Assembly: GCA_964527385.1 (NCBI GenBank)
Contig: CAZGPZ010000043.1
Coordinates: 1 to 8,523 of the forward strand
Source of the DNA: JANWHZ01 sp964527385
GTDB taxonomy: Bacteria > Patescibacteriota > Saccharimonadia > Saccharimonadales > UBA4665
Direction: 5' to 3'
Length of the DNA stretch: 8,523 bases
Part shown: piece by piece, positions 1 to 5,027 of the stretch
Numbering within the stretch: the first letter of the stretch is position 1
How the letters are laid out: the number at the start of each line of letters is the position of its first letter
The notes under the pieces: model-generated
The model's database searches: none
Seen by the model: the letters and a program-made list of their open reading frames with translations, nothing else
Told to the model about the DNA's origin: nothing
Made by a program: the position numbers and the translations under genes

Positions 1-333
1 TACCGGCCGTTGCGGGATATCTGGGCTGGTTCCCTGCTCGCGGCAGTTAGCCTGGAAATACTCCAAAGCCTGGGTGGCTTGATTGTTGCGCGCGAACTGC
101 AGCGGCTGGATATTTTGTACGGTATTTTTGCGGTGGTTCTTGGGCTGGTGTTCTGGCTGTACCTGCAAGCGCAAGTATTGCTGTTCGCGTTTGAGGTTGA
201 CTCCGTGCGGGCTTTCAGGCTCTGGCCCCGCAGTATGCGCGGGCCGTTGGCGCCTGCAGACCACGCGGCGTATGAGCTTTACAGCAGCCGCGCGAGTTTT
301 CACCGCCCCGAAGGTCCGCCCGCCAAAAAATAG
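1..333 (+). CDS. YihY/BrkB-family inner-membrane protein, 3' part only
   Basis: The reading frame is open from the first base of the window, so the gene is cut at its 5' end. About 110 codons remain before the TAG stop. The visible part holds two hydrophobic segments. One contains AAVSLEILQSLGGLIVA. The other is YGIFAVVLGLVFWLYLQAQVLLF, followed by a short charged tail. The pattern of a final Tyr-Gly helix ending in WLYLxAQ and then an acidic residue (AFEVDS) matches the C-terminal end of the YihY family (formerly miscalled ribonuclease BN), where GAELNA is usual. These are multi-pass membrane proteins of unclear function, and some relatives are linked to virulence or envelope transport. The TTG at base 10 is an internal Leu codon rather than a start. 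The family call rests on this C-terminal pattern alone, so it is likely but not certain. Confidence 0.7.
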   Translation, partial: YRPLRDIWAGSLLAAVSLEILQSLGGLIVARELQRLDILYGIFAVVLGLVFWLYLQAQVLLFAFEVDSVRAFRLWPRSMRGPLAPADHAAYELYSSRASFHRPEGPPAKK

Positions 334-349
334 TCTCTATATTTTTGGC
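322..349. repeat. AT-rich hairpin over the yihY-like stop codon
   Basis: GCCAAAAAATA (322-332) can pair with TATATTTTTGGC (338-349) around a 5-base loop with one bulged A. It spans the TAG stop of the first gene. No U-run follows on the plus strand, so it is at best a weak terminator or a 3'-end stabilising hairpin. Confidence 0.45.
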
Positions 350-408
350 AGAAAAGCCGCCGTCGGGGCCGATCACGGCAAGCGCCAGGGCCTAAAACAC
401 ACATGCTG

Positions 409-414
409 TACACT
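409..414 (+). promoter_or_regulatory. -10 box of the DedA gene (TACACT)
   Basis: TACACT is preceded directly by TG. If the last T is position -7, the first transcribed base is 421, exactly the G of an in-frame GTG. No -35 box and no Shine-Dalgarno sequence are visible. The box lies between the two candidate starts (ATG 403 and GTG 421), which favours the GTG as the start of a leaderless mRNA. Predicted by eye only. Confidence 0.5.
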
Positions 415-420
415 GAAAGT

Positions 421-1095
421 GTGACAGGATATATATTCTTAGTTTTTGCCTGGATCGACCAGTATATTGACGTCGTGCAGCACTTCCTGGCGTCGAAAAT
501 AGTCTTGGCGCCGCTCCTGCTCCTCTTCCTCGAGGAAGCGGGCATCCCGCTGGTGGTACCCGGCGACATGATCATCGCCTACACTGGATACAAATTATCG
601 CTGAACCCGAATGGCCCGGGCCTGTGGCAAGCCTTCGTGGCGGCGTTGATCGCGGCAATGGCCGGCTCAAGCGTGCTCTTTTTTGTCTCCCGGCGGTGGG
701 GACAGAAGCTCATTATCCAGCTGGGCAAATTTGTATTCATCAAAGAAAAACATATCCACCAAGCAGAGGAACTTTTTGCTAAATATGGCATCCTGGCGAT
801 CATTATTGGCAGGCACATACCCGGCCTTCGCATCCCGGTAACTATTTTCGCGGCGACGTCAGGTGTCAAATACATAACGTTCATGATGAGCACATTTATC
901 TCCATCTCAGCCTGGATCCTATTCTTCCTGAACGCCGGCAAGCGGATTGGCGCGCATTTCCACGCTGAGGTCCAGCGGTACGTCGGATTCACGCTGGGAT
1001 TGGTGGCATTGGTGATGCTCGGCGTTATTGTCTTGCACCTGGTTGGAATGTACCGTGAAGCACGTCGCCGCAAGCGCGCCGCGAGGATCCAATAG
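421..1095 (+). CDS. DedA-family membrane protein (SNARE-associated/VTT domain)
   Basis: A 224-aa multi-pass membrane protein. DedA proteins act in the cytoplasmic membrane. Some members (UptA) return undecaprenyl phosphate across the bilayer and others affect lipid scrambling or proton balance. Visible hallmarks are the acidic pair and Pro-Gly-Asp motif E38-E39...P47-G48-D49 in the first re-entrant hairpin, G82-S83 in the next helix, and the motif GRHIPGLRIP (130-139) with its conserved Arg residues in the second half. The C-terminus is a long hydrophobic helix followed by a basic tail. I chose GTG 421 because a -10 box places the transcript start on it. ATG 403, in the same frame, would add six residues and has only a distant AGGG. 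The next gene, 42 bases downstream, is uppP, which acts on the same carrier lipid. The family call is firm. The substrate is inferred from context. Confidence 0.88.
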   Translation: MTGYIFLVFAWIDQYIDVVQHFLASKIVLAPLLLLFLEEAGIPLVVPGDMIIAYTGYKLSLNPNGPGLWQAFVAALIAAMAGSSVLFFVSRRWGQKLIIQLGKFVFIKEKHIHQAEELFAKYGILAIIIGRHIPGLRIPVTIFAATSGVKYITFMMSTFISISAWILFFLNAGKRIGAHFHAEVQRYVGFTLGLVALVMLGVIVLHLVGMYREARRRKRAARIQ

Positions 1096-1101
1096 CCGCG
1101 A

Positions 1102-1130
1102 TTGCCGCTGCCCTGCGCGTGCGGTATGCT
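1102..1130 (+). promoter_or_regulatory. Promoter of uppP (TTGCCG - 17 bp - TATGCT)
   Basis: A -35-like TTGCCG (1102-1107), a 17-base spacer and a -10-like TATGCT (1125-1130) predict transcription from about 1137, one base before the GTG start of uppP. The bases before GTG contain no Shine-Dalgarno sequence, which fits a leaderless transcript. An overlapping alternative -10, TGcTATAGC, would start at about 1142, inside the gene, and fits less well. Confidence 0.5.
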
Positions 1131-1137
1131 ATAGCAC

Positions 1138-2004
1138 GTGATAACAATACTGCAGGCGGTCGTGCTTGGATTGCTCCAGGGGCTGACCGAGCTTTTCCCC
1201 ATTTCAAGCCTCGGTCATAGCGTGATCGTGCCGGCGCTGCTCGGGTGGAACATCAGCCAGGATGCGCCGTATTATCTGACGCTCCTGGTTGCTATGCATG
1301 CCGCGACGGCGGCGGTACTCGTGGCATTCTTTTGGCGTGAATGGCTGGCTATCATAAAAGGGCTGTTCCGTACTGTCGTTGCCCGCCGGCTGGACCCTGG
1401 CGACACGTACGCCAAACTTGGCCTGCTGCTTGTCATTGGTACCATTCCGGTTGGTTTGCTCGGGCTGTTGCTCCAGGACCAAGTAAGCAAGCTGTTTGCC
1501 TCGGCGCAAATCGCAGCGGCGGTACTTGTCGTCAATGGTTGTGTCTTGCTGGCCGCTGAACGGCTGCGGCGCAAGCGCGAAAACGAAGCGCGCAGCCGGC
1601 TTCAAAGCAATGCCAATATCGCGCGCCTCGGGTGGACCCAGGCGTTTGGGGTTGGGCTGTCACAGGCAGCGGCGCTGATCCCTGGGATTTCCCGGTCTGG
1701 CTCGTCAATGGCGGGCGGTTTGCTCGCGGGCCTCAATAACGAGGATGCCGCCCGTTTCAGTTTCCTGCTTGCGACGCCGGTGATCGGTGCGGCGGCGCTT
1801 CTTAAGCTTCCCCACCTTTTATCTGCGGATATTGCCCCGATGCGGGCGGCAATACTGCTTGGCGCGCTCAGCGCGGGCATCGCCGCGTATGTCTCGGTCA
1901 AATTCTTGCTCCGTTACTTCCAGGCGAAGACGCTCGCGCCCTTCGCGGTGTACTGCATCGCCGCGGGCGTCTTGTTCTCGGTGTACCTGGTCATATTGGC
2001 GTAG
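1138..2004 (+). CDS. uppP: Undecaprenyl-diphosphatase UppP (BacA family)
   Basis: UppP removes one phosphate from undecaprenyl pyrophosphate in the cytoplasmic membrane. This regenerates the lipid carrier for peptidoglycan and other surface polymers and can give bacitracin tolerance. The 288-aa protein has the family length. It carries the (E/Q)xxxE motif QGLTELFPISSLGH (Q14, E18, S23-S24, H27), a His in the next helix (H54), and the phosphate-binding signature PGISRSGSS (182-190) with Arg186. The usual Thr after this motif is Ser here, a mild change. About eight hydrophobic segments are visible, with a basic loop near residues 142-154. The start is GTG without a Shine-Dalgarno sequence, supported by a promoter one base upstream. 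The gene follows a DedA gene that may flip its product. It converges on a GNAT gene, with only 5 bases between the two stops and no visible terminator. Confidence 0.95.
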   Translation: MITILQAVVLGLLQGLTELFPISSLGHSVIVPALLGWNISQDAPYYLTLLVAMHAATAAVLVAFFWREWLAIIKGLFRTVVARRLDPGDTYAKLGLLLVIGTIPVGLLGLLLQDQVSKLFASAQIAAAVLVVNGCVLLAAERLRRKRENEARSRLQSNANIARLGWTQAFGVGLSQAAALIPGISRSGSSMAGGLLAGLNNEDAARFSFLLATPVIGAAALLKLPHLLSADIAPMRAAILLGALSAGIAAYVSVKFLLRYFQAKTLAPFAVYCIAAGVLFSVYLVILA

Positions 2005-2009
2005 GCGTG

Positions 2010-2435
2010 TCAGCGGCGCTCGAACCGAATGCGGTTGTCTTCGGTGTAACCGGTGTTCATAAAGCCATGCCGTGACAAGATTTTCTGCCCGGCGGTATTA
2101 TCGAACGCGACGGCGGCTTGCAAAGTGCCGAAGTTTTTTAGGGTGGGTTGTTCCAGCACATACGCCAATATGGCACCGCCAATGCCTTGCCGCCTCTCGG
2201 ACGGTTTGACGTAGATATCGAGGTAGCCCGAGCGGTCGCCGCCGGGGTGTACGGTCGCAACGGCTATCGGCTGACCACCACGCACGGCCACCCAGCCTTG
2301 GCTGGCTGCTTGGGGATCATTGAGCGGCATTGGCTCCGACCGCTTGAGCAAGGTGTCTAGCGCCGTGGGCGCGACCCATTGTTCAACTACCGCGGCTAAT
2401 CTGTTATCTAAGGGAACAAAACTGACATTGTCCAT
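2010..2435 (-). CDS. GNAT-family N-acetyltransferase
   Basis: A 141-aa cytoplasmic protein with a single GNAT fold, of normal length for the family. Such enzymes move an acetyl group from acetyl-CoA to an amine. The middle strand reads PIAVATVHPG. It is followed by the acetyl-CoA pyrophosphate-binding motif A, YLDIYVKPSERRQGIGGAIL, with R81-R82-Q83-G84-I85-G86. The C-terminal part has the typical Asn followed by a KILSRHGF segment (motif B). The open frame extends 49 codons further upstream, but that stretch overlaps the receiver gene and has no family similarity. I start at ATG 2435 because an extended -10 box places the transcript start one base before it. It lies 46 bases after the receiver gene on the same strand and tail to tail with uppP. 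The substrate cannot be told from the sequence. Confidence 0.88.
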   Translation of the reverse strand: MDNVSFVPLDNRLAAVVEQWVAPTALDTLLKRSEPMPLNDPQAASQGWVAVRGGQPIAVATVHPGGDRSGYLDIYVKPSERRQGIGGAILAYVLEQPTLKNFGTLQAAVAFDNTAGQKILSRHGFMNTGYTEDNRIRFERR

Positions 2436-2442
2436 AGCGACC

Positions 2443-2451
2443 ACTATAGCA
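2443..2451 (-). promoter_or_regulatory. Extended -10 promoter of the GNAT gene (TGcTATAGT)
   Basis: On the minus strand TGC then TATAGT forms an extended -10 element. Counting from its last T (2443) as -7 gives a start at 2436, one base before ATG 2435. There is no room for a Shine-Dalgarno sequence, so the mRNA is predicted to be leaderless. The gene can therefore be expressed apart from the receiver gene upstream. Confidence 0.6.
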
Positions 2452-2481
2452 CGCGCGGTAACCGAAGCGCTGTGGGGTATG

Positions 2482-2883
2482 CTAGCCCTGCGTCCCCGGC
2501 ACCTCGTTCCGTACGTAACCGGACAAGATTCCTTCGACAATGTCGACGACTTCCTTGGGTTTGTAGTCGCTTTTGTTGACATATTTTACAGCACCAGCAT
2601 GCAGTGACTGCTCTGCGTCCGTCGCGCCGACTAAATTTGTCAGGACAACTACGGGTATATTGGCTATCCCCGGTACTTTTTTGGCTTCCCTGAGCATGTC
2701 GAGCCCGTTCAATCTCGGCATCATAATATCCAAGAGGATCAAGGTCGGATTCGTGGACTTCGCTTTCTCTAGGCCTTCTTCGCCATCGCTTGCGGTCTCA
2801 ACGTCATGCCCTTTCAACGTGAAGATTTGCTGGTACATACGACGGTTCAGTTCGTCGTCCTCGACGATAAGTACTTTTGCCAT
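2482..2883 (-). CDS. Single-domain response regulator (CheY-like receiver)
   Basis: A 133-aa protein made only of a receiver domain, with no output domain. Visible landmarks are the acidic pocket E8-D9-D10 in VLIVEDDEL, the phospho-acceptor D52 in LLDIMMPRLNG, the switch Thr82 in VVVLTN, and Lys104 in YVNKSDY. All catalytic positions are present, so it should accept phosphate from a histidine kinase. Signalling must then go through protein contact or act as a phosphate sink. The start at ATG 2883 has a strong Shine-Dalgarno GGGGGA just upstream. An in-frame ATG nine codons earlier overlaps the promoter and is unlikely. The gene is divergent from the cluster that encodes a histidine kinase and a second regulator, so that kinase is a possible partner. 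This link is inferred from position only. Confidence 0.92.
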   Translation of the reverse strand: MAKVLIVEDDELNRRMYQQIFTLKGHDVETASDGEEGLEKAKSTNPTLILLDIMMPRLNGLDMLREAKKVPGIANIPVVVLTNLVGATDAEQSLHAGAVKYVNKSDYKPKEVVDIVEGILSGYVRNEVPGTQG

Positions 2884-2900
2884 GGTTCCCCCTACAACCC

Positions 2901-2908
2901 ATAGTATC
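2901..2908 (-). promoter_or_regulatory. Extended -10 promoter of the receiver gene
   Basis: On the minus strand TG (2909-2908), one base and TACTAT (2906-2901) form an extended -10. Predicted transcription starts at about 2893-2894 and leaves a leader of only about ten bases. Nearly all of it is the Shine-Dalgarno run AGGGGGAACC before ATG 2883. No good -35 box is seen. Confidence 0.5.
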
Positions 2909-2924
2909 ATGCTGGTTTTTCTGG

Positions 2925-3049
2925 CACCCCGAAATGCCCATAGGTGTCCAACCTGAAAAAAACATTACAAATTGAGTTATCCACTTCCTTCGGTTTGCTG
3001 GCTCCTTGTACGATGGGGATGCATAGACATAAAAAAGAAATTCGGGGTG
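2925..3049. repeat. Inverted repeat CACCCCGAA / TTCGGGGTG in the divergent intergenic region
   Basis: A 9-base arm at 2925-2933 is perfectly complementary to 3041-3049. One arm lies just upstream of the receiver promoter. The other covers the Shine-Dalgarno region of the first gene of the plus-strand cluster. They could be two operator half-sites, or they could hide the ribosome site if a transcript started far upstream. The roughly 170-base region between the divergent genes shows no coding potential. Confidence 0.35.
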
Positions 3050-3052
3050 GGT
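3009..3052 (+). promoter_or_regulatory. Candidate promoter and ribosome site of the signalling cluster
   Basis: TACGAT (3009-3014), preceded directly by TG, is a possible -10 box and predicts transcription from about 3021 with a leader of about 32 bases. A G-rich run GGGGTGGG (3044-3051) directly precedes ATG 3053 and may act as a Shine-Dalgarno sequence, although the spacing is short. No convincing -35 box is present. Confidence 0.35.
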
Positions 3053-3268
3053 ATGACGAAAGAGTTTGTGGGCGGCACTGTAGGTGGTGCTGGCTTAGAA
3101 GCTGAAACCCAGCCGGCCGGTTTAGGCCCAGCCGCAACCAGCGAAGCGGACTACTATTCCATGCAATTATCACTTGTGAGGGCGGCACTAGAAGGCCTGG
3201 AATCCGGGCTACGAGATAGCGGCCATTTGCCAGATGGAGTACATATTGTGTTTTGTGATGACGTTTAA
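3053..3268 (+). CDS. Small orphan protein, 71 aa, first gene of the signalling cluster
   Basis: I do not recognise this protein. It begins with a Gly-rich stretch (MTKEFVGGTVGGAGL). A Pro/Ala linker follows, then an amphipathic helix around residues 34-55 (YYSMQLSLVRAALEGLESGL). It ends in HIVFCDDV with a single Cys four residues from the end. There is no signal peptide and no membrane segment. The ATG is preceded by a G-rich run. The TAA stop overlaps the next gene's likely ATG by 11 bases, which suggests translational coupling. It could be a small partner of the enzymes that follow or a peptide precursor. It could also be part of a longer gene broken by sequence error next to the N gap. Its reality rests on start context, reading-frame composition and coupling, so confidence is moderate. 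Confidence 0.5.
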   Translation: MTKEFVGGTVGGAGLEAETQPAGLGPAATSEADYYSMQLSLVRAALEGLESGLRDSGHLPDGVHIVFCDDV

Positions 3269-3954
3269 CGTGTTTGATCGACTGACAGGGTTTACTGNNN
3301 NNNNNNNAGCTGTCCCCGGAGCAGCTAACGACCTTGCGCGTTGGGGGCGTCGCGCTCAGCAGCCTGGTAGAAATGGAAGAGGCAGCCTATCTTCAGGCGG
3401 GCTACAGCCATCGAGCTGAGAAGATTGAGCACTTCAGTGGCGGTGCTTTCAGGGGTAGCCAGGACACTGGTCCGCTTGGCCTAGTAATTATCGCCGCACA
3501 GCAAGAAGCGGAAGGACCCACTGTGGGTACGGTTCGCCCTCTCAGCTACTTCGATTTCTTCCTTGCAAAGTCACACCTGAGTGAGCCGTATGCGAATGCG
3601 GCAGAAGCATGGTTATTGGGCAAGCCTGGTTTGCATCCCAGCATAGTTGTTGTATCCAAGATGGTTGCCGATCCGGATGCGCCCCGCGATCGCCGCATCG
3701 TGGCCTTGCCCGGCATGGCCTGCGCGGCTGTATTGCAGGCACTTGCTGATGCAAATAGCTCGGGCATATTCGTGGAGACCGAAGCGCAGCAATCTTCGCA
3801 GCGCTTAGTATTCCGCCACTTGCGCCGCTACATACCGGGGCTTGAGCCGTTTTGGCATGATTTCCTGACCGACGAGGAAATGCAAGGCAAAGGCGCTGGT
3901 GGGCGGCCAGCAAGAATGCTTGGATATGTCCCGCCGAGTACACTGGAGACATGA
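3258..3954 (+). CDS. Unrecognised protein, possibly GNAT/AHL-synthase-like acyltransferase; interrupted by N gap
   Basis: The right-hand frame is open from the gap to TGA 3954. It carries LSPEQLTTL before the first possible internal start, so the gene must begin before the gap. On the left, ATG 3258 (or GTG 3270) reads MTFNVFDRLTGFT into the gap. The two halves join if the true gap is a multiple of three bases. With zero bases missing they join as FTELSPEQL and give about 228 aa. The protein is soluble. A strand-like GPTVGTVRPLSYF precedes VVVSKMVADPDAPRDRRI and an Ala-rich helix. This resembles the GNAT/acyl-homoserine-lactone-synthase order of a V-G-T-V-R strand, a conserved strand with Asp-Pro, and an acyl-CoA-site helix. 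That resemblance is only suggestive. The stop overlaps the aminotransferase start (ATGA). The function is unproven. Confidence 0.6.
3298..3307. other. Assembly gap (ten Ns)
   Basis: Ten Ns are probably a placeholder rather than a measured length. The reading frame on the left (MTFNVFDRLTGFT) and on the right (LSPEQL) are out of phase at exactly ten bases. They agree if the real gap is 0, 3, 6 or 9 bases, or another multiple of three. Confidence 0.95.
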
Positions 3955-5027
3955 CCAATACCACCAGCCAGTTCAGAGACCACCTGGCCCGCTTAGAATA
4001 TCCGGAGTATGCACATACTGCAGGTAGCAACAACCCGAACGTGCTGGATCTCTCGCTCATGCATGGAACACTGCCACCCGGAGCCGAGGATATACTAACG
4101 AACGCATTGCGCGAAGCCGCTGAGACATACACCTTGGCCCAAGACCCGTCGCTCATTAGTTTGCTGGCAGAGCAGTTGCATGCCCCAGCAGAGACGATCA
4201 TTATCACTGCTGGTGCCGATGATGCGCTGCGCATCGCGGCGCAATATTGCATCCGCCCCGGGACGAGGACGCTACTGCCCATTCCCTGCTTCGGGCGCTA
4301 TGAATACCACGCCGGCATCAACGAAGCGGAGATACTGCGCGTGCCATTCGTGACGTACCCATTCGAGTTGGATGCCACAGAGATAATCGCTGCCGCCCGC
4401 CAGCAGAAGGCCGAATGCCTGTTCGTCGCGAGCCCGAATAGCCCGACCGGGCATGCACTGGACCGTGGATCGGTCGGGCTGCTTCTTGGCACGGTGCCCA
4501 GCCAGGTTATCCTTGACGAGTCACTTATGTTGGACACGCGAGGGGGCAGCTTTGCCAGCCTGGCCAGTACCCATAGCAATTTGTTCGTCTGCGGGTCGCT
4601 ATCCAAGCTGTACGGCTTGCCCGGGCTACGCTTGGGGTATTTGGTTGCCAACGGCACAGACGCAGTATCGCTGCGGAAACTTGTTTCTCCATTCGGGGTC
4701 GATGCGCTCACGCTGGCGGTTGGCAAGTATATGATAGAGCAAACATCCTGGCTGTCCGAACGGGTGGCTGCCACCAGGAGCGGCATCGCCACGCTTCGTA
4801 GTATTGGCAACACTTGTATCAGGGTGAGCAATACGAGCGCTGCCATGGCTTTGGTTGAATACACAGAGCCCGGAGGCAACCTCCACGACATGCTTCTTGG
4901 ATGTGGGGTATTGACCGTTGCAGCCAACCAATTTCCTGGGCTTGCAGGAATAAATGCCGTGCGCGTTATAATTAGTAGCGAAGACGACATGGCGCAATTG
5001 GGTGAAATAGTAGCCGGTATATCGTGA
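3951..5027 (+). CDS. PLP-dependent aminotransferase, class I/II, HisC/CobD-like
   Basis: A 358-aa cytoplasmic fold-type I enzyme of normal length for histidinol-phosphate aminotransferase and threonine-phosphate decarboxylase relatives. By alignment to known HisC positions I see Tyr60 (YTLAQDP), the cofactor phosphate loop TAGADDALR (86-94) and Asn163 in SPNSPTG (161-167). Next come Asp189 in VILDES, Schiff-base Lys219 in GSLSKLYGLPGLRLGY, Arg227 and the carboxylate-binding Arg338 in NAVRVI. The residue three after the Asp, normally Tyr or Phe, is Leu192. This could change reaction type. No other his or cobalamin gene is nearby. ATG 3951 overlaps the previous stop (ATGA), with GGAG two bases upstream, and the stop overlaps the kinase start (GTGA). 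Coupling to a sensor kinase suggests a specialised product rather than histidine synthesis. That is an inference and the substrate is unknown. Confidence 0.88.
   Translation: MTNTTSQFRDHLARLEYPEYAHTAGSNNPNVLDLSLMHGTLPPGAEDILTNALREAAETYTLAQDPSLISLLAEQLHAPAETIIITAGADDALRIAAQYCIRPGTRTLLPIPCFGRYEYHAGINEAEILRVPFVTYPFELDATEIIAAARQQKAECLFVASPNSPTGHALDRGSVGLLLGTVPSQVILDESLMLDTRGGSFASLASTHSNLFVCGSLSKLYGLPGLRLGYLVANGTDAVSLRKLVSPFGVDALTLAVGKYMIEQTSWLSERVAATRSGIATLRSIGNTCIRVSNTSAAMALVEYTEPGGNLHDMLLGCGVLTVAANQFPGLAGINAVRVIISSEDDMAQLGEIVAGIS

Noticed and set aside
83..424. 113-codon open frame overlapping the YihY-like gene
   Set aside because: It is out of frame with a protein that shows clear membrane-family features, and its product is Cys/Arg/Trp-rich with no recognisable pattern: a shadow.
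3053..3268. Agr-type autoinducing peptide precursor
   Set aside because: A Cys near the C-terminus with acidic residues after it is loosely similar, but there is no membrane-binding leader, no AgrB-type protease gene nearby, and the following genes are of other types.
3542..4282. 246-codon minus-strand open frame
   Set aside because: It lies opposite the two cluster enzymes, is low-complexity Ser/Ala/Arg-rich, and its strand conflicts with well-supported genes.
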